Shown: one piece after another, positions 34,501 to 46,063 of the stretch
How positions within the stretch are numbered: the first letter of the stretch is position 1
How the letters are laid out: each line of letters starts with the position of its first letter
Source of the DNA: Spirometra erinaceieuropaei
Taxonomy: Eukaryota; Platyhelminthes; Cestoda; Diphyllobothriidea; Diphyllobothriidae
Direction: 5' to 3'
DNA length: 64,000 nucleotides
NCBI GenBank assembly: GCA_902702965.1
Contig: CACRXP010000067.1
Span: forward strand, 1,223,601 to 1,287,600
Notes under the pieces: generated by a model
What the model saw: only the letters and a program-made list of their open reading frames with translations
What the model was told of the DNA's origin: nothing
The model's database searches: none
Translations under genes and position numbers: made by a program

Positions 34501-37140
34501 TAATTATATGTATATGTATATTGAAGGGTTACAGGCAGAGCCCTTGATGACCCTATTTATGTACAGTGCTTTCGCAGATTCATACTCAAAAATAAAATAA
34601 ATTTGCAGGCATTTAAAATGTGATTGGGTCACAGTTCAATCGTAATCATAAGGTAGTGCATGGGGTCACTGTAAATTAGTGCGGAAGATTGTATATGACA
34701 GATTTTACAAAACTGGCTGTGCATAGTCATGCTGTACAAGCCGACTTCTGTCGAAAACTAGGCGAGCAAGTTTTCTTTTAAACACACGAACTGTGTCAGC
34801 CGTCACCATCTCGCTTGGAAGCGAGTTCCACGGCCTGACAACCCGCTGGCTGAATGAAAATTTTCGTCGGTCTAAACGTGTGCGCTCATTCCCGACTTTG
34901 AATGCATGACCGCGTAGTTGGTTTGCACGGGCGAACTCAAAGAAATCCTCTGCTCTTAATGAGCAACCCTGGCCGCGAACAATCCGGAACGTCTAGAGTA
35001 GACTGCAGTTTATTTGTCTATAAGAGAGAGGGAATAGGCCAAGCAAATTTAGCCTCTCCTGATAAGATAAATGCTTTAGCCCGTCGACCATCTTTGTCGC
35101 TCTGCGTTGCACCTGTTCGAGTAAGTTGATATCCTTCCTAATATATGGTGAAGCTGCTGGCATTCCATACTCTAGATGAGGTCTTACGAAGACACCAAAG
35201 AGTCTTTCGAAGAGTTCGGGAGGAAATATTTTAAATGCACGTCTGATCCAGTGTAGAGTACTAGTTGCCTTCTGGACCATCTTTCTGCAGTGTTCTGATG
35301 GCGATAGATTTGTGGTCGTCCATACACCCAGATCTCTGTGTCTTTCTACAGTTTCTAACCTCGTCCCGTCAATATAGTACTGGTGTTTGGGGGAGGCATT
35401 GCGGCCGGTGTTCAGGTGCAAAACCACGCATTTGGACACGTTAAACTTCAAAAGCCATCTGTTCGACCAAGCACACAGTTTGTTGATGTTCGACTGCAAC
35501 TTCTCTGCGTCATCATCACACTTGACTTCACTCCATATTTTTATGTCATCCGCGAACATGAGAGCCTCGCAATTCACTTCGCTGATGCAGTCATTAACAT
35601 AAATCAGGAAGAGTACTGGGCCTAAGACAGAACCCTGTGGGACACCACTTTCCACCTTTACCCATTCCGAGGTAGAATTACTAACGACGACTCTTTGTAG
35701 TCTGGAGGACAGAAAACTCCTGATCCACTTAAACATTCTCCCTTGAATCCCTACATCCCAGATCTTTTGTAAAAGAAGCCTGTGTGGGACACTGTCAAAG
35801 GTCTTCTTAAAGTCAAAAAATATGACATCTACTGGAAAACCCTTATCGGTAGCTCGTGTCCATTTCTCGTGCGAGTAAAGAACACTCGTTAAGCAGGAGT
35901 GCCCTGGACGAAAGCCGTGTTGGGCATCGCAACATATTTTGTTCTGTTCCAGGTATTTCATCAAGTGTCTTTTGATAATGCGTTCCATTATTTTACACGC
36001 GATGCAAGTAAGACTGACAGGACGGTACTTTCCGCAATCAAGTCTTGAGCCTCCTTTATGGATCGGAGTAATCAGTGCGCACTTCCATTCTTCCGGTAGC
36101 TCGCCGTCTTCAAATGACTTTTGAAATATTGCGGATAAGGGTTTGCACAGTTCATTAGCAAGTTCGCGAAGTGCTAGGGCGGGAATTCTATCTGGGCCCG
36201 GCGATTTGGCAGGTTTCAGCCGGAGTAGCTCGGCCCTAACAATGGTAGATGAAAAGAGTGGTTCCTCGGTTAAGGAGGGTAGGGAGGGGATAGGATGGGG
36301 AAGGGTACTGGGAGGAGAGGTTGTTTGGCGAATGGATGGATGGGCAAATATAGCACTAGGTTCTCGGGTGAAGACGGACTGAAAGAAGTCGGAAAGGAGG
36401 GACGCTTTAACCTGGTCATCAATCTCCACTTTTCCATCTGCAGACCTGAGGGCAGGGATTAGCTCCTGAGTTCTTTTAGTACTTCGTATATAACCATATA
36501 GAATTTTCGGATGCTCCAACGAATTTCGGAGTATGTTTAGTTCAAACTTCTTTCGCAGCTTTGAGGCCTCACTTTTACAGACGTTTCGTTGCCGCTTATA
36601 TTACTGTAAGTGTTCGTCGGAGCCAGTTAGTCTGTAACGCCTCCACAGACGATTCCTTTTTCTGAAAGAGGCCTTCAAGTCGGGGTTTATCCATTTTGGG
36701 CGGTTTGTGATTGTCTTCCTTCTAAGAGGACAATTGGAATAAACAATCTCTTTCAGTAAGGAACTGAAAGTATTCCAGTTATCGTTTGCTCGACCATGCA
36801 GTTCAGTCTCCCATGATATAGCTGCCGCTTCCTTCCTCGTGAGAGAATAGTCACCTTTCCAAATGTTCCTCTCCCACCTCTCGGGTTGGACGGATTTGGA
36901 AAACAGTGAGTACTCGAAGTAGAGTGTGATGTGGTCGCTTGACCCTAATGGCTGTCGGTCCTGCAGTTCTAACACATTTTCCTCCTCTCGGGTAAAAATA
37001 AGATCAAGGCAGTTCGACTGCTGCCCTTCCCTGACCCGTGTTCCAAAGGTAACATTCTGGCAGAGAAGTTTGTCCGTTGCCCATTGTAGTAGTTTGTGAT
37101 TAAAACCGCCATTAAAACCGTCAACTACATTTTTATTCCT
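34500..37140 (-). mobile_element. LINE family F, 5'-truncated, nested in family B
   Basis: Minus-strand element starting inside the endonuclease (about 37135; TNCLDLxF-type block, SSDHITLYF), then a linker with RPKWINPDLKASFRKRNRLW (36975-36601), the RT frame (36519-34993) and a C-terminal domain in a shifted frame to about 34740. It ends at about 34505 in a short ATATAC-repeat tail. It splits a family B copy whose parts lie at 32745-34500 and about 37245-39560. Confidence 0.85.
34993..36519 (-). CDS. Reverse transcriptase of LINE family F (508 codons open)
   Basis: The longest open frame in the window. In order: KSPGPDRIPALALREL; KYRPVSLTCIACKIMERII; DAQHGFRPGHSCLTSVLY; FFDFKKTFDSVPHRLLLQ; SGVPQGSVLGPVLFLIYVN; the intact active site ALMFADDIKIW; CVVLHLN; DLGVWTTTNLSPSEHC; and RPHLEYGMPAASPYIRKD. 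It breaks by frameshift at LSYRQINCSLL (34993), after which the C-terminal domain is readable in another frame. RT motifs are all intact, so this is the youngest-looking LINE here. The 5' truncation and frameshift make mobility unlikely. Confidence 0.88.
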   Translation of the reverse strand: MEHPKILYGYIRSTKRTQELIPALRSADGKVEIDDQVKASLLSDFFQSVFTREPSAIFAHPSIRQTTSPPSTLPHPIPSLPSLTEEPLFSSTIVRAELLRLKPAKSPGPDRIPALALRELANELCKPLSAIFQKSFEDGELPEEWKCALITPIHKGGSRLDCGKYRPVSLTCIACKIMERIIKRHLMKYLEQNKICCDAQHGFRPGHSCLTSVLYSHEKWTRATDKGFPVDVIFFDFKKTFDSVPHRLLLQKIWDVGIQGRMFKWIRSFLSSRLQRVVVSNSTSEWVKVESGVPQGSVLGPVLFLIYVNDCISEVNCEALMFADDIKIWSEVKCDDDAEKLQSNINKLCAWSNRWLLKFNVSKCVVLHLNTGRNASPKHQYYIDGTRLETVERHRDLGVWTTTNLSPSEHCRKMVQKATSTLHWIRRAFKIFPPELFERLFGVFVRPHLEYGMPAASPYIRKDINLLEQVQRRATKMVDGLKHLSYQERLNLLGLFPLSYRQINCSLL

Positions 37141-37240
37141 TTCCCACAGGAGTTTTTTTCACTGCTTGCCGGATTTGTGTTTAACGTTTCCCTGACAATG
37201 CCTGTAAAATGGCATTAAATAAAATTATTATTATTAATAA
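37140..37240 (+). mobile_element. LINE family C, solo 3' end
   Basis: About 100 bp matching the 3' UTR of the family C element at 13420-13500 (AGGAGTTTTTTTCACTGCTT, GACAATGCCTGTAAAATGGC), ending in AATAAAATTATTATTATTAA. It lies between the 5' edge of family F and the resumed family B copy. Confidence 0.8.
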
Positions 37241-37244
37241 CCGG

Positions 37245-39560
37245 TCCCTTAATTTCGCTCACGTTCCGATAGGACATTGAGTATAATAGATGTCTGCTCA
37301 GATCTAATTTAGGAACATAAGTCGTTTGAAATACTCACACTGCTCAGGAACGGACGGGATTACAAATTAGATTATTAAACAAGCGTCCGACCATCCAATA
37401 TTGCTTACTCATTTATTCTCAGTTTAGATTTCAAAAAGATCCTTTCCTGAGACATGGAAAATGCCAATTATCATTCCCGTCTTCGAGTCTGGATCTCGGT
37501 CCGATGTTAATAACTATCAAGTCGTGCTTAAAACGCCGTCTCTAGCAAAGCTTCTTGAAAGGATCATTTTCAATGAAATTCCTGACTTCTGTCTAACTAA
37601 TCGGCTTCTGAGCTCTAATCAGCATGGATTTTTACCTGAACAATCCTGCGAAACTTGCCACTTGGCATTCCTGAATCTGATCACTTCTCTTCGTAATGAG
37701 CAACAGTCAGTGGTAGTTATCTACTTTCAACTTAGCAAAGCCTCTGACTAGTTGCCCCATAGACGTCTTCTAGTAAAATTGGAAGTTCTCGGCATCCGGC
37801 CGCCTCTACTCGATTTCATCAGGTCCTATCTAACCAACCGATATTAGAAAGTCATGGTCGGTAATAGCTACTCGACACCTCACTTGATCACGAGTGACGT
37901 ACTTCAAGGCACGGTCCAGAGTCCGCTACTCTTCCTTTTTTATATCAATGATATTTCGACTGAACTCGGAAATTCGCAAACTTTTATTTATGCCGATGAT
38001 TTCAAGTGTGTTTTCTCATATTCTAGGGACATCGCTTATGTTTGTGTTGAAAAAATTAATGCCGATTTACCACGCTTAAGCAGATGACGTTTAACATGAC
38101 CGATGGAGTTTTCATCATCCAAGTGTAGTTTCACGTCTTTTGGTCCTGCCAAACTTCCTGGTCCCACAATTTTTCAGAATAACCCGCTCTCAGAATGCCT
38201 CACCATTAAGGACCTAGGTCTAAGTTACACAAATAAGCTTGCTTTATCACCTCATGCAGATAGAATTTCTGCCAAAGCCGCGCAGATATGTGGATTCATA
38301 TCGCATAATTTTTTTCCTTCCGGAAATGAATCTAAGACTTTATCAAATGTTTGTTCTTCTAGTCTTTGAATACTGCTGCCCTTTCTTTGGTTCGATGAAC
38401 GCCTGCGACCGCCATAAGATCGTAAATGTTCAGAGGGTTTTCACCTGGAAATTGTTCGCTTAAGCTTCGTCTGGTATTTCTTATACTCACAAATGTTAGC
38501 TGCCGAACATTAAGTTTATGTGGGTTAGAAGACTCGAAGCAGACCTTTGCTTCCTTTTTTGTTTCAACTCTAGCACCAATCTTCCGCACATTGACACTCC
38601 CACTCCGAGAGATCCGCCATCTCTTTGAACTACATCTAAGCGCTCCCTCTTTTTTGCTTCCAAATATGCATTCCTTTGAAATAATCTTTCACTAGAAATT
38701 AGGTCACCGACAAAGTTACTGGTATTCAAGTCGTAATTAAGCAAACAGCTTACACGGAAAAGTATAAAGGCACTTTTAACGGTCCAATTTCCGAACACTC
38801 AGCCTATTGACTTCGAGAAGGGTCCTCCTGGAATTTAGTCGTAGATCGAGTGGAAACTCTCAATTATATCATTAGAAACCCTGTTTTAAATTGGTTTGTA
38901 AATCCATTGCCTTCACTCCTCCCCCATAGCGACGATTTTCGCGATTTTCGCGGATCTTGATGTCAGCTCCCTCATTTCGACCTCATGCGGTCTGTCGACG
39001 CTCACGTCGGAACCCTCAGTGTTCGCCGTCTACTAGTAGTTTGGTCGTACCTCTCTTCCCCAATCCTCGGCTGTGCTCGAAGCGAACTGTGGCCGATCGC
39101 GTCTGGGTTCCTCTCGTCTGGTCTCTTTGGCGCGACTTCTCTCATCCGGCTTATCAATCCGGCCCAGACGATGTCAGTTCTGAATCCCGTATACAGTGCT
39201 ACATGCAGTCCAGTCCTGTCTTACCCCCATAATTGTCCTTGAAGGCCAACATTTATTGCTGCCCTGACGATGTCCGATTATAATCCGTTACATGTCGCCA
39301 CATGCAGGCCAGACCTGTCCGCATTTTTCTGTCATTATTTTTTAGCGAGGGTCTTTTAATCCTGTAAAATTAATCCGATCACTTTTAAACTTTTTTGTGG
39401 AGTTTTGTTACCTCTCGCCAGCCACCCTTCTCAACAGACTACAAATTCAGAAACTATGAATTGCATTTTGTACAGATTCTGCCTACCTCGTCTAAAATTC
39501 ACATGTACATTTATTTTTACTTTCCTTGGTGGGACCCCGACGGGTCTTTAATAAAAATTA
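37245..39560 (+). mobile_element. LINE family B, second long copy, 3' part
   Basis: Resumes with pre-RT sequence (about 37430), then FESGSRSDVNNYQVVLKTPS, SNQHGFLPEQSCETCHLAFL, VVVIYFQLSKASD, SDVLQGTVQSPLLFLFYIN and FIYADDFKC. The YFDL aspartate has become Q, which would abolish catalysis, and stops occur at 37749 and about 37846. The C-terminal domain follows (AAQICGFISH), then a 3' UTR with CACATGCAGGCCAGACCTG units, GGGACCCCGACGGGTCTTTA and an ATT tail at 39560. Confidence 0.85.
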
Positions 39561-39574
39561 TTATTATAATTAAT

Positions 39575-42570
39575 CACGTATGTGAAGATAGGGTACATGC
39601 ATCAGGCAAAACCGGTAATTTTTCGTATACTTCCGAGGAAATCTGGCTGTCCATTAGAGTGCCGAGCTCGCCTAGCCTCGATTTCCTGACAATTCATCGA
39701 ACGCCGAGACGGGAAAAGATGGCCGACGCTCGCCTACTGGAGGACGTCGAAAAGATCGCTACGCGGCCGGATATCCTGATCATTGGCGACTTTAACCCGC
39801 TTCATACTGACTGGAGCTCAACCCATGCAAATACCTCAGAACAAACCTTCGATGGGAGTTTTCTGAACACGGCACCGAAGTTATTTCCCACTCAACACGT
39901 CATGTTGCCAACTAGAGTACGCGAAGGCCAACTGACCAACTGTCTTGATCTTGTCCTTAGGAAATCACAGGACAGCATATATGAGGTGTCATGTCTACCC
40001 CCCTAAGGTAAAAATGACCACGTCGTTCTTCTATGGGATAACTCGCTTTTTCCCATGGCAGAGAAACTCGTGACAGTTAGAAGAAACCTTTGTCGCGGGA
40101 ATTTCGATTAAGTGAGTGCTGAAATTCCACGCATGGCGTGGCGGTCCGTATTTGTTGGAAGCATACTCAAGGACTGGTAACGGCTCCGACAAATGCTACA
40201 GATGCTGATTGCAAACCACTGTCCACTTTCACGGAAGAGGTCAACTAACAGACCTCGATGGCTTACACAAGCCTTGAGGAACGAAGTGAATAAAAAACGA
40301 AGGCTGTGGAAAAAATCGTTTTCTGACAGGAGCCCCACATCTATATGTGAGTATAAAGTTCACAGAAATCGAGTCAAGGGCCTTATCCTCAAAACTAGAA
40401 GGAAATTCGAACAGGATCTGTTTAACCGTACCGCGGATAACCCTAAATTGTTCTACGGCTACATAAAGCTGTGCACGCCGAAAAAGAACCCAATACCACT
40501 GCTAAAGGTTGCTGGATGCGAACATCTCAATGAAGACAGAGCGAAAGCTGGTCACCTTTCAAATTTTTTTTCAGTCTTTCTTTAGTAGCGAAATAGGGTT
40601 TAGCCCTTCGGTCCTTCAACACTTCAATGACATCACAATTATGGAGACCGTTCCGTTCACTGAGGGTATGGTTCTGGCGGAGTTGATGAGGCTATAGGAA
40701 TCAAACTCACCAGGCCACCATGAGATTCGGGTGAAGATTTTGAAGGAATTCGCCGATGATTTGGCTAAACCACTGTCAGTGCTTTTCCATACATCCTTCG
40801 AGACCGGATATCTGCCACCCGACTTGAAGTCGGCGTGGATTACACCACTGTACAAGGGTGGAAGTCGGGTCTCTGCGAATAGTTGCAGACCTGTCAGTCT
40901 CAGCTCCATCTGCTGCAAGATTATGGAGAAAATAACAAAGCAACAATAAATGCAGTTCCTTGAACAAAACCATATGCTCTCCGATTCCCATCATGCATTC
41001 CGAAAGGGCAGATCCTGTGTAACAAACTTGCTGTGCTGTATGGAAAACTGGACTCGGGCTGTTGAGGAAGGAGTTATGATGCATGGTATCTATATCGACT
41101 TTAAAAAGGCCTTCGACAGTGTGCCTCACCACCGCCTTCTACACAATGTCAGCCGGACAGGAGTGCGAAGTAAGCTTCTGATGTGGATTCGAAGCTTTTT
41201 TTCGGCTGTTCTCAAGCCGCCCACTTCAATGACCAGCAATCTGCAGAGGTTTCCGATAGGAGTGATGTTCCCCAAGGCTCTGTTCTTGGCGCTACACTGT
41301 TCCTCGTATACATCATCGACTGCGCAAACGAACTGGATTGCGATGTCGAAATGTTTGCTGATGACACAAAGATTTGGAGTACCATACGAAGCGAAGTTGA
41401 CGAGGCGCGACTGCAGACAAATTTAGACCACCTCGAGCAATGGTCAAAAGACTGGCTTTACCGTTCAACGTAAACAAGTGTAACTTCCTACGCTTCCGCG
41501 GAACCAGTTATCCTAACCGCACGGTCTGCCGTCTGACTGGCAAACCACTGCAAGAAGTCGTCGCCCAGAACAACTTGGGTGTATGGATAACAACCTCGCT
41601 TAAGCCTTCGCTGCGATGTTCAAAGGTAGCCAAGTCAGCGACGTCCATTCTGTACCTAGTCAAACGGGCGTTCTCTTCCTTTGATGAAGACTGTTTCGCC
41701 AAAGTCTTTCGTACTTCGTGCGATCGCATCGGGAGTTTGCTATCCAAGCATGGAGACCCTGGACCGCTAAAGACGTCGGCATACTCGAAGAAGTTCAACG
41801 GCGAGCAACGACACTTGTATCTGGGCCGTGGTCACTACCGTACGAAAGACGATAACGTTATCTGGACCTCTTTCCTTTGAGTTACAGACAGTTACGTGGG
41901 AACCTGATACAAGCTTTCCGCATCGTGCGCAATCAGGGCCGCTGCCTCGCACCTGGAGACTTCTTCGAGTTGGCAACTACGACTAACCTGTAGGGCAATC
42001 CACCCAAACTACGTGTGAAGGGTGCCCGGCTAGACACACGACAGTTCTTCTTCTCCAACAGAGTGGTAGCAGCTTGGAGTGCTTTGTCTGAGGATGTTGT
42101 TATGTCGGGATCCGTAGACGCTTTTAAATGGAAGCTACATCAACATTGGAGCGCGCAACAAAATAACGCCGGACTACAGCAACCTTGATAGCCAACGTTG
42201 ACAATTTACTGTTATGATGATGCTACTTCCAACATTCAAGTAACACAAGTTTATGTAATTTATTAACTTCGAACAACGTCGCACACCGCTGCTCGCGTTC
42301 ACCACGATGCATGCAGACTAAAAAATCGTTAACTTCTTTATCTGTATCTTAGGTGTGCTTTAGCTATATGCTGCATTTGATCAACAAGCCGAGTTCATAT
42401 GCCTATAGATGCTGTTAACGCATGTGTTAATCTGTACAGTTTTTGTTATTCCCCTTGTATTTTTTCATGTTACTTCCCTTCCATTTTCTCCATATACTTC
42501 CTCTGCATGTAACCAATGGAGAATTCAAAGGTACACACCTACTTTCCCTGAAATAAACTGATACTGATAC
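39575..42570 (+). mobile_element. LINE family A, copy 2 (5'-truncated in endonuclease)
   Basis: Starts inside the endonuclease (SLDFLTIHRTPRREK, DILIIGDFNPLHTDW, a block ending NCLDLVL). The linker is RPRWLTQALRNEVNKKRRLW, then NPKLFYGYIKLC and a decayed RT: SCRPVSLSSICCKIMEKIT, IDFKKAFDSVPHHRLLHN, DVPQGSVLGATLFLVYIID and the active site EMFADDTKIW. Two frameshifts and two stops break the polyprotein. The C-terminal domain is readable to about 42185, and the 3' UTR ends in a tandem CTGATA tail at 42570. Confidence 0.87.
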
Positions 42571-43650
42571 TGAATCCAGTCACTGCAACGTCGTTGGGTG
42601 TATCCAAGGTTTTTCTCAGCTGCCCCATAGATTGATGTCTGCAGTGACGACCACTGGGTACTGCCATCTCCGTTCTCTCGTGTCGTGAAACAAATCCGGA
42701 TTTCTCTGCTCAGGGCCTCCGCAGTTCTGGCTTGCCGGATTTCTGCGACATAGAAGCATCTAGGATGTGGCATTTTTGGCGCGGATGAGAGATGAATTTT
42801 CAAGCTTGTACGAACGAGAACATGGTCCGACCCATGGGCGTTACCAGTCTCGGCACCACGCATCGATCTGCTATCGCAAACCCAGCTGCAGAACCCTGAA
42901 CTGACTAGTATGTAATCAGTCTGAGTGGCCGTATGACCGTCGTCTGAATACCAGGTCAGCAGATTTTTTGCGACGCTGGAAACATGTGTTGGTGACAAGC
43001 AGTCGTTTTTGATCAGCGAAATTCATCAATCTCTCACCATTTTTACACGAGGAACCAATTCCAAAGCGACCAGGTTCAGTTCGACCAGTCAGATCGCCAG
43101 CAACAATCAGCAAATTACGGCAAGGCAGTTCTTCAACTAACGCTTGCAACTACGAGTAAAACGCCTCTTTATCGTGCTGTTCGGCAGCCTAAGTTGATGT
43201 GTACACAGAGACCCTTCAGTCGCAAGTAGGCCATCCGGTCATTGACTGGTTCCCAAGCAAGTTGCGTGAGGTCCGCTTGTTGCGATAGGGCGATCGCCAC
43301 ACCGTGTCGACCGGAAGAGTCGCGCGGGTACATGTGGTACAGGGTGAAGTGTGATTCGACTCCCGGGGTCTTTATTACGCTGGAATCTGAGTCAGGAAGT
43401 CGAACTTCAGATGGCAGACATCCACGTTGTACTGATCGAGGCTGCGTGCGGTCAGACTTTGGGTAACGGGGTCCAGGAACTTTCGCACATTCCAACATCC
43501 AATACCAAGAGTCCGTCCCCGATTGAGTAGTCTAGTTCGCATGCTACTCTTCCACATCAATGGATCAGGGTTGCGGAGCTCGTCGGTTTCCACGGACGTC
43601 GTAGCATGGATCGTAATACTGTAATCGGACATACTTCATGAGGTTTCTTG
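42570..43650 (-). pseudogene. RTE-type LINE, endonuclease fragment
   Basis: The minus strand reads TLGIGCWNVRKFLD (43520), SEVRLPDSDSSV, HFTLYHMYPRDSSGRHGVAI, LIVAGDLTGRTEP, GIGSSCKNGERLMNFA and LLTWYSDDGHTATQTDYILV. This is the apurinic-endonuclease domain of RTE-clade elements; it differs from the CR1-like endonucleases elsewhere in the window. Frameshifts occur near 43140 and 42960. The RT is missing: the fragment ends at the microsatellite tail of family A at 42570. Confidence 0.8.
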
Positions 43651-45535
43651 GGAATTTCGAATACGGGGGGTCCCCAACAGCCGCTCTGATTGCTTATTCG
43701 AGGTTGTATCCTCTAGCGCTTTTGCTTAGGAGCCTAACCACAAGGCAGTAATGTCAAGCAAACTTATTTAATGGCGGTTAAAGGTCGCCACGTCATAATG
43801 CCGTCATTGGGCTTTGCGGCTTTTTATAAGGCATTCAGCGCATCAGACCTCAGCCCATCGAACCCAGGTAGCGCTGTCGTTGCTGGTCCGCGACTGCTTG
43901 TTCGTCAGACCTGGGTCTGCTTAGTTCGCAGCCGACCTTCACTGACGGTCGTCCCACTATCCGCCACCAGTGGACGGGCAGGGTAGCCATCAGGTAGGCT
44001 AACGGACAAATTTTCTCCCTTCGCTTCTTGTCCGACCTTAAGCCATCCTATACTTCGATTTCTATCGGGCACTTCATTGTATATCTTTGACGAAATTGAC
44101 GGCTGATATACCTGGAAATGTAACTTATAAATACGAATCATGACTCCGTTAAGTTAAACGTTCCCGCGTCAGATGACTATTAGTTGTGTCTTGATTGGCC
44201 ATAAACCCTTACCTCTGCAGCTCCGCTCCCCCCCCCCCCACTCTTATATATGTCCTGCCTTGTTAGTAATATTTTCTGACTACTGGGGTTGATCTCTTGT
44301 AGTTCGTCATTCTTTCTCCACTTTCATACAAAGAGCCTTCTCCAACGTTTCTGTTCTGATCGTTCCGGTCGCAGCGAACGAATCTGGTTAACATACTGAA
44401 CGTTGAATTATCCATATAAATGAATGAGATCCACACTGCAAACACTGAGGAATTCAAAACCCAAACTTGAACCATGCATTTATTACCGCGCAACTTGAAC
44501 AAAATTAGACACAGTAAGCCATTATGGCCCATTTGTGCGCTGCAGCGTGGTCTCTTCTCGCCGCGCTTTCTACATAAGCTGTGCGCCAATGTAATAGTAA
44601 GTCCATTCGGCAGCTATTTGTTTGCCATAAAGCCTAACTGAAAATCCCATAGGTGCGCCTTCCCTCAATTGAATGTTTTGTTTAATGTTCATGAAAGATT
44701 ATTATCTTCTATTGGTGATAATTCGAGGATATATCCTCGAATTACATTCGACACTTAACATTTACCAAAGTGTTTACATCGGCTTACACAAGTAGCAGGA
44801 TCGGTAAAAAGACTTAGTTGGTTATAATTACCCAGCATCGTAGTTCAGGGGTTGTCTATCGAATATGCCTTGATGTATTCATGCCGTGCTCGATTGCGGA
44901 TATGTTGCCAATTAATAACAGAAGTTGTCCGCGGAAAACTACACGCCCTAAAAGGAAGCATAAGGCTGGTAGACACCAGAACCATGTGTTTATTTATTTG
45001 AGCTCGACCAGTCTTGTTTTTCCTTACTTATGTAGACATCTGAAATCCGAGCACTTTTCTCGATTCGTGAGTTGCGCTTTTGAAAGTTCGAAACCGCAGA
45101 TAAAAACCATTCTCAAGCCAACGAGTTTAGAATAGAAAATAGGCGGTCTGCATGGGTTAATGTGTCTGTTTGACTATCTGGGGAATTTGAAATGGCCTAC
45201 CTTTGTCAGTTAGTTTTTTTTCCACAAACTACAAAGCTTCTATTTTCCTACTTCGTGTCTAATTCGCCCTGTCCTCCCAGTTATGTGTAGCAGATATGTA
45301 GATGATCACGTCAAAGCGACCAAATATTAACCTTGCCGTTGTTGCCGGTCAATATTTGAGCTTCACTTAGCATGAACTGAGTAGGCTATGCGCCCATAGC
45401 CCTCCTAATCCGGTCGATCGACATTATACGTTAGTTAGATTGCTTTCTGCTCCATAGCCCATCCATCTAATTAAACCTACCTCCACTCTATCCAATTGCT
45501 TTCTTTTCTGTAGCGTTATTTGGCATATACTAATA
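43651..45535. other. Region upstream of TAF1B, no recognised gene
   Basis: Contains a poly-C run at about 44229-44240 and no convincing coding. A candidate acceptor CTTTTCTGTAG ends at 45513, 22 nt before the TAF1B ATG. It could be a 5' UTR intron end or a spliced-leader site, which the sequence cannot settle. Confidence 0.5.
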
Positions 45536-46063
45536 ATGCGATGTAACGGTTGCGGCGACGAGAACCTAATTCTTGATGAGTCTTCTGGGCGGTACGTATG
45601 CACCTCTTGTTGGCAGGTTACCGAGTACTTTGAAGGCCTAACTCAGGTAAGGACGTGCACTTTCATCTCCTTGAAACCATCTCGGTTAGGACAACTCCTT
45701 CTTCTTTCAACTTTCCCTCTCCTTTAGGAACCAAATGAGTTGGTGAATCTGCGTGGTCTGCGTATGGTGCACCAAGCATCCAGTGTCAGTGTCGTTCCGT
45801 CAGCATCTCAGTTCTCCTACCAAGAAGTTGTGACTAAACCGGAACCCTTATTCCAGGAGTCTCAACAGCACCTTAAGATCGAATCTCCCCCCACCTCCCC
45901 CCACTCCTTCCTCCATGTTCCCCAAGCCGACGACGACAATGTGGCTAAACATGAGGATCTGAAGGAGGAAAATGCGGACGGGGAACACGTTTCTGCCAAA
46001 CGGCCGAAACCATCAAAACGCAAAGAAAGCAAACGCAGTTGGCGTCTTAGCGAACCGTTTACT
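45536..46063 (+). CDS. TAF1B: TAF1B exons 1-2: zinc ribbon and acidic linker
   Basis: Exon 1 (45536-45646) encodes MRCNGCGDENLILDESSGRY and the second zinc knuckle VCTSCWQVTEYFEG, a CxxC-x15-CxxC zinc ribbon. Donor CAG|GTAAGG. Exon 2 (45728-46063) starts at CCTTTAG|GAACC and encodes a low-complexity Ser/Pro/Lys-rich segment ending WRLSEPFT before GTACGT. The TTG-initiated frame at 45740 is simply the interior of this exon. Confidence 0.88.
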
